NCBI GenBank assembly: GCA_018433975.1
Contig: JAHDQE010000044.1
Coordinates: forward strand, 1-64,000
Direction: 5' to 3'
DNA: 64,000 bases
Source: Ornatilinea sp.
GTDB taxonomy: Bacteria; Chloroflexota; Anaerolineae; Anaerolineales; Anaerolineaceae
Part shown: positions 46,064 through 54,362 of the stretch, one piece after another
Numbering within the stretch: position 1 is the first letter of the stretch
How the letters are laid out: each line of letters begins with the position of its first letter
Notes under the pieces: model-generated
What the model saw: only the letters and a program-made list of their open reading frames with translations
Database searches by the model: none
What the model was told of the DNA's origin: nothing
Made by a program: the position numbers and the translations under genes

Positions 46064-47116
46064 CTATTCAGCAAGGAATTTTTCTAGAGCTTCTTTGCTG
46101 ATACGATAAGCGCTTCCAATCTTTCTGGCCTTCAAATCTCCGGATTGAATAGCCGCAATCACATCCTCTTCCGAAACACGAAGTACTGCAGCAGCTTCTG
46201 ATGGAGTCATCACAGAAGGCATCGCCGCTTCTCCATTAGCTGCCTTAGGCTCAGCCTGGTTTGCACCTGCCCCGGTCATCCCCTGAAGCGATTGATTGAT
46301 CACATTTCCAATGCCTACTCCAGCACCAATTCCGGCCGTAAGACCTGCGCCACCGGAAGGATTCTGAGCAGCATCTCGCATTGCATCGGCCGCTTGCAAT
46401 TGGGTATAAGTCTGCATATCCAACATACCCATAGCACGAAGTTCTTCCGCGGATTTCACCGAAGGCTTGAGATTGGCAATGTAGAAAGTTTTCAAGGTGA
46501 GGCCAATTGCAGCAAAATCATCTTGCGCTTTCGCGCGCACACCTGCACCCAGCTCTTCCGTAAGTCCGATCAGTTCAACCACACTCTTGCTTGCAGCAGT
46601 TTCGCCAAGTAAATCCTGCAATTTCGATAACAGCATTGAACGCACCCGGTTTTCAATATCGCTCATGCGATATACTCCCTGAGCACCTACAAGCTGGGTA
46701 ACAAATTGAAGCGGGTCACTGACCTGAAAACTGTAAGATCCAAAGCCCTGCAAAAGAGCTACACCCAACCCCATACCAGGGTTACTCACAATAATAGGTT
46801 GAGGGGTGCCCCATTTGCGGTCGGCAAAATCGCGCATCGAGACATAATAAACTTCCGCAGTAAACGGCGTTCGGTCATTGAAAGCTTTGCCAATAAAATC
46901 AATCAACTTGGGGACATTTGCAGTGACGATTGTATGCCGTCCAGGTCCAAATGTATCCAGCGCTTTACCATCCCGGAAAAAGACCACTCGCTGCGACTCG
47001 CGGACGATCACCTGCGAACCAATCCGCAAATCCGCAACACCTGTCTCAGGAAACCGATGAACAATTTCATCCTTCATCTCACTGGGATATTCAACAACAT
47101 CAAAAATTCTTGCCAT
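46064..47116 (-). CDS. SPFH-domain protein with C-terminal excisionase-type helix-turn-helix
   Basis: A 350-residue protein. Residues about 1-230 are an SPFH (band 7) domain of the soluble YdjI-like type (VIVRESQRVVFFRDGKALD, GPGRHTI, YVSMRDFADRKWGTPQ). A Gly-Ala-rich stretch (about 245-290) follows. The last 50 residues (VMTPSEAAAVLRVSEEDVI, GDLKARKIGSAYRISKEALE) match the MerR-like HTH_17 domain of excisionases. There is no transmembrane helix. Such SPFH proteins form large rings or membrane scaffolds; a DNA-binding-type tail is unusual. The gene just upstream encodes an unknown helical protein. Confidence 0.85.
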   Translation of the reverse strand: MARIFDVVEYPSEMKDEIVHRFPETGVADLRIGSQVIVRESQRVVFFRDGKALDTFGPGRHTIVTANVPKLIDFIGKAFNDRTPFTAEVYYVSMRDFADRKWGTPQPIIVSNPGMGLGVALLQGFGSYSFQVSDPLQFVTQLVGAQGVYRMSDIENRVRSMLLSKLQDLLGETAASKSVVELIGLTEELGAGVRAKAQDDFAAIGLTLKTFYIANLKPSVKSAEELRAMGMLDMQTYTQLQAADAMRDAAQNPSGGAGLTAGIGAGVGIGNVINQSLQGMTGAGANQAEPKAANGEAAMPSVMTPSEAAAVLRVSEEDVIAAIQSGDLKARKIGSAYRISKEALEKFLAE

Positions 47117-47160
47117 CTTATCACTCCATCAAAAAACTTATCGACAAATGAATGAATACA

Positions 47161-47706
47161 TTATTGATCAGATACTTCGGGAAGAGTTTCATCTCCGGCC
47201 AATATAACCTCGGACCTGCGGTTAAATAAATCCACACACTGTTGGGCAAGACCGGTAAGATGCCGAATTGCAGCCGGAAGGCCTTCTGTGCCAATTGAAG
47301 TCTCTACATTTGAAACAGCACGACCTACATCTTCTGCCATATTCAGCAAAGACAAATCATACTCATACAGCCGGGCAAGCTCTCCTTCATTGACTTTCAC
47401 CGCATCAAACAACCCGGAATAACCATAAGAAGCATTCCGTACACGATCAATGAATTGGCGAAGCTTAACCGCTGCTGATTCAAGATCATCGATATATTGA
47501 ATTCCGCCCTGGCTGATTAATTCTCGCTGAAGACCAGAAACATACTTCCAATGCTCTTCAAATCGATCGGCAACAATACCTCTTAAGAGCTTGTCGGATG
47601 AGCGTCTGTTTGCCCGCTCTATATAGCCTTTAAAACCAGGCACCTTGCTGATCAGTTTCCTCAAAGGATCCTGATCGGCATCAACCTTGTCGTAGATCTC
47701 ACTCAT
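47161..47706 (-). CDS. Uncharacterised helical protein
   Basis: A 181-residue soluble protein with no recognised domain. It is largely alpha-helical with coiled-coil-like stretches (DRFEEHWKYVSGLQREL, LESAAVKLRQFIDRV, LARLYEYDLSLLNMAEDV), and has neither signal peptide nor cysteine. ATG 47706 follows GGAGG at 5 bases. It lies 44 bases upstream of the SPFH-HTH gene on the same strand and has its own promoter, so the two probably form one operon and may act together (inference). Confidence 0.72.
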   Translation of the reverse strand: MSEIYDKVDADQDPLRKLISKVPGFKGYIERANRRSSDKLLRGIVADRFEEHWKYVSGLQRELISQGGIQYIDDLESAAVKLRQFIDRVRNASYGYSGLFDAVKVNEGELARLYEYDLSLLNMAEDVGRAVSNVETSIGTEGLPAAIRHLTGLAQQCVDLFNRRSEVILAGDETLPEVSDQ

Positions 47707-47771
47707 TTTTCCTCCTTGTTTCATTACAAAAAAAGCCAGGGTTAATTATCCATTCAGCATAACTACTATAA

Positions 47772-47800
47772 ATTATAGCGTGAAAATATTGGGTAAACAA
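47772..47800 (-). promoter_or_regulatory. Candidate promoter of the helical protein-SPFH operon
   Basis: On the minus strand TTGTTT (47800-47795), 17-base spacer, and perfect TATAAT (47777-47772), about 65 bases upstream of ATG 47706. Confidence 0.5.
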
Positions 47801-47843
47801 TAAACGTCCAGAGTAAAAACCCAAAACACAACCAATATACCAT

Positions 47844-47872
47844 CGATTTCAAGCAATTTATGGTTGAAATCG
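47844..47872. repeat. Perfect 9-bp inverted repeat between divergent operons
   Basis: CGATTTCAA (47844-47852) and TTGAAATCG (47864-47872) with an 11-base spacer. It lies about 45 bases upstream of both flanking candidate -10 boxes and has no T run, so a shared operator is more likely than a terminator. Confidence 0.5.
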
Positions 47873-47919
47873 CAAAACCTTGTAAGGTGTCTGTAATGTT
47901 AACTTGAATTAAATTCCCT

Positions 47920-47925
47920 TATAAT
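47920..47925 (+). promoter_or_regulatory. Candidate -10 box of the flp/tad promoter
   Basis: A perfect TATAAT 45 bases before the first pilin ATG. No convincing -35 is seen at 16-18 bases, so an activator may be needed if this is the promoter. Confidence 0.4.
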
Positions 47926-47969
47926 GTATTCAACATATAAAACAGAACATGGAAGGAGGTGAAAATCAA

Positions 47970-48116
47970 ATGTTGTTCGCACCGAAAGAAAAAGGTCAAG
48001 GTCTTGTAGAGTATGCTTTAATTCTTGTTTTAGTGGCTGTCGTTGTGATTGTTATTTTAGCTCTGCTCGGACCTGCCATCGGTAAAATCTTCAGTAATGT
48101 TGTTGAGGCTGTTTAG
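47970..48116 (+). CDS. flp: Flp-type pilin, copy 1
   Basis: A 48-residue prepilin with a short charged leader ending in Gly9, then QGLVEYALILVLVAVVV. Glu at +5 and Tyr at +6 after the expected prepilin-peptidase site, followed by a hydrophobic helix, are the hallmarks of Flp/Tad pilins. A perfect GGAGGTG ribosome-binding site precedes the ATG. The encoded protein is identical in all 48 residues to the copy at 48186, although about 27 codons differ. It is the first gene of the Tad locus. Confidence 0.92.
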   Translation: MLFAPKEKGQGLVEYALILVLVAVVVIVILALLGPAIGKIFSNVVEAV

Positions 48117-48185
48117 CCGATATCGCATCTCAAAAATAACCTACGATATGTAGTCCAAAAGTATTAAAGAAAGAGGGAAAACATC

Positions 48186-48332
48186 ATGTTATTTGCACCG
48201 AAAGAAAAAGGCCAAGGCCTTGTAGAATATGCACTGATCCTCGTGCTGGTTGCCGTTGTCGTTATCGTAATCCTCGCTCTGCTTGGACCAGCCATTGGCA
48301 AAATCTTCAGCAACGTTGTTGAGGCTGTATAA
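48186..48332 (+). CDS. flp: Flp-type pilin, copy 2
   Basis: Encodes exactly the same 48-residue prepilin as the gene 69 bases upstream, but with a different synonymous codon set (more C- and G-ending codons, for example CTG and ATC where copy 1 has TTA and ATT) and a TAA instead of TAG stop. Its ribosome-binding site (AGAGGG) is weaker than that of copy 1. A strong terminator follows, so the pilin pair can be transcribed at a higher level than the assembly genes. Confidence 0.92.
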   Translation: MLFAPKEKGQGLVEYALILVLVAVVVIVILALLGPAIGKIFSNVVEAV

Positions 48333-48371
48333 GACAGACCCAATAGCTGTTGTAAACTAGTATACACAGAC

Positions 48372-48416
48372 AATATGGAAGGCGCTGTCTACACAATGCC
48401 TTCCATATTTTTTTGA
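48372..48416 (+). terminator. Intrinsic terminator after the pilin pair
   Basis: A perfect 12-bp stem AATATGGAAGGC (arms 48372-48383 and 48398-48409), 14-base loop, followed by a run of Ts. It separates the abundant pilin transcript from cpaB. Confidence 0.9.
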
Positions 48417-48538
48417 GTTATTATTTTATTAAAATTTTGCAGACTGGCATTGAAATTGCACCAGCTATATACAAATGTTTTTTTGCCGTATAATATATTC
48501 ATAACTTATTTTAAACTTGTAATATATGAGGAGGCTTC

Positions 48539-49615
48539 ATGGCCGCAGGTGGACGTCGTAAAAGTGGTCGGATTCTAATCCTAATCGCCTTAGTACTTGT
48601 TATCGTCTTGGCGGCAGCTGCTTTTTTGCTGCGAGATCGTTTTTTTCCGCAACAACAGGCCCAAACCCTGCCCACACCCTCTCCCAGACAGGATTTGATC
48701 AACATTGTTGTTCTTGCCCAACCCGTTTCACGGGGAACTGTCCTCACCGAAGGTGTGCTCGCGACAATAGCTTACCCACAGGGGGAGATGGTAGAGGGAC
48801 TGTTCTTTACGGATATGCAGCAAGTCATTGGGAATCAAGTCAAATATGATCTTGAACAGGGTGTACCCCTTACTCCAAGCCTGGTGACTACTGCCAAAGA
48901 AGGGTCCATTGCATCCTTCGAGATAGAAGCTGGAAAAGTAGCAATTTCCATTCCTATTACCAGCCTCACATCTGTCTCTTATGGCTTACAGCCTCAGGAC
49001 CATGTCAATATTCTCGCTGCCGTCAGTCTTGTTGATCTGGACCCGGACTTTCAGACTAAACTGCCTAATTTCACTGCATCTGTTCTGGTTCCTGGACCAA
49101 CAGGTGGAGAAGATGGCGGTACCTCTGCGTCTACAATGATCCAATCTGGCGGTGCAACCTCTCAACAGGGCCGTACAGAGTTAGATACAACATTAAATCA
49201 ACCGGTTTATGTAGTTCCCTCTGAGGGCCAACGTTCACGGCTGGTCAGCCAGACTCTGGTTCAGGATGCTGTGGTCCTATGGGTTGGTGAATTCCCGGAA
49301 GATGGTAACATATCACAAATGCCAACACCGGTTCCCGATACCGCTCCTGCTGAAGGAGAAACAACAACTACACCAAGACCTACTCTCATCACATTGATCG
49401 TTTCACCGCAGGACGCAGTAACATTGAATTATTTAATGTTATCCAATGCAAGTTTGAATTTAGCATTGAGAGGCGCTGGGGATAGCCAATTGATTGAAAC
49501 AGAAGCGGTTACACTTCAGTTCATCATGGACCAATACAGAATACCCTATCCCACTAAACTTCCTTACGGGCTGGAAAGCGCTTCTTCAAATGACCAGGTA
49601 ATTATTACCCCATAG
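48539..49615 (+). CDS. cpaB: Flp pilus assembly protein CpaB/RcpC
   Basis: A 358-residue protein with one N-terminal membrane anchor (RILILIALVLVIVLAAAAF), then a SAF domain (VVLAQPVSRGTVLTEGVL, about residues 58-125) and an RcpC-like region with FEIEAGKVAISIPI and SYGLQPQDHVNIL. In diderms CpaB works with the CpaC secretin; none is encoded here, which fits a monoderm. Gly/Thr/Pro-rich loops (about 185-210 and 255-285) suggest surface exposure. GAGGAGG precedes the ATG. Confidence 0.88.
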   Translation: MAAGGRRKSGRILILIALVLVIVLAAAAFLLRDRFFPQQQAQTLPTPSPRQDLINIVVLAQPVSRGTVLTEGVLATIAYPQGEMVEGLFFTDMQQVIGNQVKYDLEQGVPLTPSLVTTAKEGSIASFEIEAGKVAISIPITSLTSVSYGLQPQDHVNILAAVSLVDLDPDFQTKLPNFTASVLVPGPTGGEDGGTSASTMIQSGGATSQQGRTELDTTLNQPVYVVPSEGQRSRLVSQTLVQDAVVLWVGEFPEDGNISQMPTPVPDTAPAEGETTTTPRPTLITLIVSPQDAVTLNYLMLSNASLNLALRGAGDSQLIETEAVTLQFIMDQYRIPYPTKLPYGLESASSNDQVIITP

Positions 49616-49678
49616 TCATTGTGGTTACTGGAGCATATTTACTATACCTGAAAACAAATCTCTTATTCTGGAGTCTTT

Positions 49679-50917
49679 ATGCCCGCACAGGAAAAAATCC
49701 GGGTATTAATTGTTGATGACATAAGCGAAACTCGCGAAAACATACAACGTCTTTTACAATTTGATCGTAATATTGAAATTGTAGGGAATGCGAACAGCGG
49801 CAGACAGGCCATTGCTCTATCTCAGGAGTTAAAACCTGATGTCATCATTATGGATATTAACATGCCCGATATGGACGGCATCACAGCGACCGAAGAAATC
49901 CGTCGCAAGATTCCTTATGTCCAGATCGTCATCCTCTCCGTGCAGGGTGACCAGAGTTACATGCGCCGCGCAATGCTGGCCGGCGCACGAGATTTTCTTA
50001 CGAAACCTCCTTCGATAGATGAATTAACCAGTGCAATCAATCGTGCCGGGGCCATGGCAATTCAGGAAAGAGCCAGGGTCGCAAGCACTTTTACCGGAAT
50101 TTCCTCTGGTGGCATGACTTCCAGTTCTTCTGCGCCTCAAGAATTGGGCATGATTATTGTAGTTTACAGTCCGAAAGGCGGAACTGGAAGTACTACCATT
50201 GCCACCAATCTGGCGCTTAACCTCGCGCAGAAAGAGGAAAACAAAGTCGTTCTGGTAGATGGAAGCCTGCAATTTGGTGACGTCGCAGTCTTCCTTAATG
50301 AGCAAATCCAGAACAGTGTAATCGATTTGACTGCTCGTGCCGACGAATTGGAACGTGAAGTGGTTGAAGATGTTGCTTTTCATCACTCGGGCTCAAATTT
50401 ACACATCATCGCTGCTCCACCGCGCCCAGAGTATGCAGACCAGGTTGACGGCGAGTCCTTTGGCAAAACATTAAAGTATCTTTGCCGCATGTATTCACAT
50501 ATCGTTGTGGATACCAGTTCCTATTTAACCGATGCCGTACAAAATGCCATTGACAACGCCGATCTGATCATATTGATTACTACCCAAACCATTCCGGCAA
50601 TCAAAAACGCCAATCATTTCTTGTCACTCACCGATGCCTCTGAAATAAAACGGGATCGGATTATTTTTGTGATGAACAAATACGATAAAAGAAGTTCAAT
50701 CTCTCCGGAACGGGTAGGTGAAAGCTTACGGCAGAAAATTGCGGTTTCCATTCCTCTGGAAGAGCGCCTCATTGATTATTCCATCAATCGCGGGATTCCA
50801 ATTGTTTTGGAAAACAAAACGCACCCAGTAAGCCGTGGAATCATGATGCTTTCTGATAAAGTGCAAGAAAAGATTAATGAATTGGCTGAATCCAGACTGG
50901 ATTCTCTTGGAATATAA
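49679..50917 (+). CDS. cpaE: TadZ/CpaE: receiver domain fused to a ParA/MinD-like ATPase
   Basis: A 412-residue protein. Residues about 5-125 are a receiver domain with a full acidic pocket (LIVDD), phospho-Asp (IIMDINMPDMDG), a Ser in the Thr/Ser position (ILSVQGD) and the Lys (FLTKPPS). After a Ser-rich linker come the ATPase motifs: a CpaE-type deviant Walker A (KGGTGSTT) and a MinD-like core. TadZ localises the pilus machine, and its receiver is often degenerate; here it looks able to be phosphorylated. The gene lies between cpaB and cpaF. Confidence 0.9.
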   Translation: MPAQEKIRVLIVDDISETRENIQRLLQFDRNIEIVGNANSGRQAIALSQELKPDVIIMDINMPDMDGITATEEIRRKIPYVQIVILSVQGDQSYMRRAMLAGARDFLTKPPSIDELTSAINRAGAMAIQERARVASTFTGISSGGMTSSSSAPQELGMIIVVYSPKGGTGSTTIATNLALNLAQKEENKVVLVDGSLQFGDVAVFLNEQIQNSVIDLTARADELEREVVEDVAFHHSGSNLHIIAAPPRPEYADQVDGESFGKTLKYLCRMYSHIVVDTSSYLTDAVQNAIDNADLIILITTQTIPAIKNANHFLSLTDASEIKRDRIIFVMNKYDKRSSISPERVGESLRQKIAVSIPLEERLIDYSINRGIPIVLENKTHPVSRGIMMLSDKVQEKINELAESRLDSLGI

Positions 50918-50945
50918 TATCGGTTATTTTTAGGAGTTAACAAAT

Positions 50946-52346
50946 ATGTCCATTCTGAAGCGTCTCCAAAGCAGTGAGAACGAACAGAACAAGACAACAG
51001 GTAATTTCGGTTCGGATACCCGGAAAAGTTCTGGACTTCAAGCGCGAAGGATTTCTGCCCCTTCTTCCAGCACTGCTCAGGATACTTATCATGATTTAAA
51101 GACTCGTGTTCAAAATAAACTCCTCGCCGGACTTGATCCGACAATGGATGTCACTAAAACAAATGAAGTTCGGCATACCATTCAGGAGCTTTTTGAACAA
51201 ATTTTGAGCGAGGAAAATATTGTTCTTTCCCGTCCGGAACGAGCCAGGTTGTTCGAGCAAATAGCGGCTGAAATTCTTGGCTTTGGGCCTATTCAACCCC
51301 TGCTTGAAGACGACTCAATTACTGAGGTGATGATCAATGGCCCAAAGAACATCTACATTGAGCGCCGCGGAAAGATCCACCGTGTACCGGTAAGTTTTGA
51401 AAGTGACGCACACGTCATGCGCATCATCGACCGGATAGTGGCGCCATTGGGACGTCGGATTGATGAATCAAGCCCTTATGTAGATGCCCGTCTTCCCGAT
51501 GGATCCCGTGTGAATGCCGTTATTCCACCTATTTCATTGGTGGGGCCAACCATCACTATCCGGAAATTTTCAAAAATCCCAATCACCATTGATCAACTCA
51601 TTAGTTTTGGCTCCATTACTCCAGAGGCAATAAGATTTCTCAAAGCCTGTGTCGAATCCAGATTGAACATCGTAATTTCCGGCGGTACCGGCTCTGGTAA
51701 AACCACACTCTTGAATATTCTCTCCGGCTTTATTCCTGCTGATGAGAGAATCATAACTGTTGAAAATGCAGCAGAGCTTCAGCTTCGTCAGGAGCATGTT
51801 GTCACGCTTGAATCAAGACCGCCCAACATTGAAGGCCGCGGTGAAATCACCATTCGACAGCTTGTCATTAACACCCTTCGCATGCGGCCTGATCGGATTA
51901 TCGTGGGCGAGATCCGTGATGAAGCAGCAGTTGATATGCTCCAGGCTATGAATACCGGTCACGATGGGTCTATGACCACCGCCCACTCCAACAGCCCCCG
52001 CGACACGCTCTCACGTATGGAAACAATGACCATGATGGCCGGTATGGACCTTCCGGTGCGGGCCATTCGCGAGCAAATCTCCTCCGCAATAGACCTGATT
52101 GTTCACCAGGAACGTATGCGGGACGGAACACGTAAAGTCACAAATATCACCGAGGTTTCGGGGATGGAAGGCGAGGTCATTACAATGACCGACATCTTCG
52201 CTTTTGAACAGTCGGGCTATGAGGACGGCAGAGTAGTTGGCCAGCTTCGGCCTACCGGGCTTAGGCCAAAATTTATGCCAAAGATTGAAGCATCCGGTAT
52301 CAACTTGCCAGCTTCCATCTTTGGTGTAGGCGACAGAAGACGATAA
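50946..52346 (+). CDS. cpaF: Flp pilus secretion ATPase TadA/CpaF
   Basis: A 466-residue type II/IV secretion ATPase. It has an N-terminal helical domain ([11 protein letters not shown]), the conserved [16 protein letters not shown], Walker [13 protein letters not shown], Asp box, Walker B with [12 protein letters not shown] and the His box [13 protein letters not shown]. It hydrolyses ATP to drive pilin polymerisation (and possibly retraction) together with TadB and TadC. An extended Ser/Thr-rich N-terminus of about 60 residues precedes the conserved part. Confidence 0.95.
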   Translation: MSILKRLQSSENEQNKTTGNFGSDTRKSSGLQARRISAPSSSTAQDTYHDLKTRVQNKLLAGLDPTMDVTKTNEVRHTIQELFEQILSEENIVLSRPERARLFEQIAAEILGFGPIQPLLEDDSITEVMINGPKNIYIERRGKIHRVPVSFESDAHVMRIIDRIVAPLGRRIDESSPYVDARLPDGSRVNAVIPPISLVGPTITIRKFSKIPITIDQLISFGSITPEAIRFLKACVESRLNIVISGGTGSGKTTLLNILSGFIPADERIITVENAAELQLRQEHVVTLESRPPNIEGRGEITIRQLVINTLRMRPDRIIVGEIRDEAAVDMLQAMNTGHDGSMTTAHSNSPRDTLSRMETMTMMAGMDLPVRAIREQISSAIDLIVHQERMRDGTRKVTNITEVSGMEGEVITMTDIFAFEQSGYEDGRVVGQLRPTGLRPKFMPKIEASGINLPASIFGVGDRRR

Positions 52347-52413
52347 ATGTTTCCATTTCATAAAGAAGTTGACAAAAAGAAATAGGAAATCAGATACCGA
52401 ATAAGGTGAGCTT

Positions 52414-53385
52414 ATGAATCCGATACTAATTTTATGGGTTGGTGGTGGACTGGCAGTGGTTTTATTGTTGGTCGGCATCATCATTTCCATATCCAGCGAG
52501 CGCTCATTGGTAGAGGAACGTCTCGGTCAATATGTTGATAGCGCTACTCTGGAAGATCAGCAAAAGCAAAAGGCCACCCCGCTCACAGATTGGCTGAATC
52601 GAAGAGTGGAAGGGTCTTCTTGGGGGGACAAAATCAGTAAAAAACTTGCCCGGGCAGATATCAAGATGAAGCCCGGCGAGTATATTGCTTTGAATATCAT
52701 CTCGGCAGTTGGTGTGGGGTTCGTCCTCTGGTTCATTGGAGGACAATCTGTCATTTCCGGATTAATTGGAGCCGTTATAGGTCTGTTTCTGCCAAGGATG
52801 TATGTTAACCGCCAGCAATCCAAACGGTTAGTCCGCTTCAATGACCAACTTGCAGACATGTTGAACTTGATGGTGAACGGCCTGCGGGCCGGGTATTCTA
52901 CTTCACAGGCAATGGAAGCAGTAAGCCGCGAGCTTCCCCCACCCATTAGCGATGAATTTCGCCGGGTTGTACAGGAAATGCAGTTGGGTGTTCCAATGGA
53001 ACGCGCTTTAGACAACCTGCTCCGCCGAATTCCCAGTGATGACCTTGATTTGGTAATCACCGCAATTAACGTTCAGAGAGAGGTTGGTGGTAATCTCGCA
53101 GAGATTCTGGATACCATTTCTCATACGATTCGCGAGCGTGTCCGAATTAAAGGCGAAATCCGAGTTTTAACCACACAGGTGATGTATTCCGGTAAGTTTC
53201 TGGCAGTGCTGCCCCTCTTTGTAATGGGCGTTCTTTATCTTTTGAATAGAGAATACATGATGGAGTTTTTCAAGCCGGAGAATAATGCGACCATCCCGTG
53301 TGGATACATTTCGCTGGCGATCTCCGCGATCTTAATTGCTATTGGTTACTTCGTAATGACCAAGATCGCCGAAATTGAAGTTTGA
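52414..53385 (+). CDS. tadB: Flp pilus platform protein TadB
   Basis: A 323-residue inner-membrane protein with one N-terminal helix, a central helix pair (about residues 95-130), a T2SSF cytoplasmic domain (FNDQLADMLNLMVNGLRAGYS, GVPMERALDNLLRRI, DLDLVITAINVQREVGGNL) and two C-terminal helices. It forms the membrane platform with TadC. It is encoded 67 bases after cpaF. Confidence 0.92.
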   Translation: MNPILILWVGGGLAVVLLLVGIIISISSERSLVEERLGQYVDSATLEDQQKQKATPLTDWLNRRVEGSSWGDKISKKLARADIKMKPGEYIALNIISAVGVGFVLWFIGGQSVISGLIGAVIGLFLPRMYVNRQQSKRLVRFNDQLADMLNLMVNGLRAGYSTSQAMEAVSRELPPPISDEFRRVVQEMQLGVPMERALDNLLRRIPSDDLDLVITAINVQREVGGNLAEILDTISHTIRERVRIKGEIRVLTTQVMYSGKFLAVLPLFVMGVLYLLNREYMMEFFKPENNATIPCGYISLAISAILIAIGYFVMTKIAEIEV

Positions 53386-53406
53386 TCGCTTGATTAGGAG
53401 ACAAAA

Positions 53407-54354
53407 ATGATTCCGATCATTGTGGTTGTAGCGTTGATTTTACTTGGTGCCGGTGCGCTCATTTACATCGGCCTCCGTAACCCTCAGACATACAACGAAA
53501 AAATTCTCCAGGAACGTCTGGATGAATTAAGTAGAAGCGGCGAACAAATTGACCTGGAAAGCATAGAACTCTCTCAACCTTTCACCGAAAGAGTTATCTA
53601 CCCGATAGCACGGCAGTTTGGGGAACTTGCAATGAAATTCACCCCCCAAAACGCCAGATTATCAATAGCAAAGAAATTAGAGTTAGCGGGCACATCGGTC
53701 CGTCTTGATCCGACCTTATTCCTGACGCTCCAATTTGTCGCCATGTTTATCTTTGGCGGATTGATCGTCCTTGTTTTTAGCGTCGGACAGACTCAATGGC
53801 CGTTGGGCCGCATTATTCTTGCTGCACTCGGTTTTGGGCTTCTGGGATTCTATTTCCCGCGCCTCTGGTTATCCAGCAAAATATCCAAAAGACAGAAAGA
53901 CGTTCGTAAAGCCCTCCCGGATGCATTGGATTTGCTGACAATTTGTGTTGAAGCAGGCCTTGGGTTTGACGCGGCTCTGGCAAAAGTCAGTGAAAAATGG
54001 GAAACTGAGCTTTCACTGGCATTTGCCAGAGTTATTCGTGAAATTCAGCTGGGCAAACTTCGCCGGGATGCGCTCCGGGATATGTCCGACCGGCTCGGTG
54101 TTCCGGAAATGACCAGTTTTGTTGCCGCTGTGGTCCAAAGCGAGCAGCTTGGTGTAAGTCTTGCAAAAGTCCTTCGGATTCAAGCAGATCAAATGCGGAT
54201 CAAACGGCGGCAGCTTGCTGAAGAAGAAGCCCACAAGGCCCCATTGAAAATGCTGATCCCAATGGCTCTCTTAATCTTTCCCTCTTTAATGATCGTCCTG
54301 CTGACGCCAGCGGGTCTGCGGCTGATGAATTCCGCTCTCGCTGGGATATTTTAG
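53407..54354 (+). CDS. tadC: Flp pilus platform protein TadC
   Basis: A 315-residue partner of TadB with the same plan: N-terminal helix, central helices (FLTLQFVAMFIFGGLIVLVF), a T2SSF domain (RKALPDALDLLTICVEAGLGFDAAL, SFVAAVVQSEQLGVSLAKVL) and C-terminal helices. It starts 21 bases after tadB. No tadE, tadF, tadG or prepilin peptidase follows in this window, so those must lie elsewhere if the system is complete. Confidence 0.92.
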   Translation: MIPIIVVVALILLGAGALIYIGLRNPQTYNEKILQERLDELSRSGEQIDLESIELSQPFTERVIYPIARQFGELAMKFTPQNARLSIAKKLELAGTSVRLDPTLFLTLQFVAMFIFGGLIVLVFSVGQTQWPLGRIILAALGFGLLGFYFPRLWLSSKISKRQKDVRKALPDALDLLTICVEAGLGFDAALAKVSEKWETELSLAFARVIREIQLGKLRRDALRDMSDRLGVPEMTSFVAAVVQSEQLGVSLAKVLRIQADQMRIKRRQLAEEEAHKAPLKMLIPMALLIFPSLMIVLLTPAGLRLMNSALAGIF

Positions 54355-54362
54355 CGTTTGCA

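Noticed and set aside
46064-47116. SPFH-HTH gene as a remnant of an integrative element, because of the excisionase-like domain
   Set aside because: No integrase, attachment site or direct repeat is nearby, and base composition does not differ visibly from the flanks.
47970-48332. Sequence-assembly duplication of one pilin gene
   Set aside because: The two copies differ at about 27 codons and in flanking bases, so they are separate genes.
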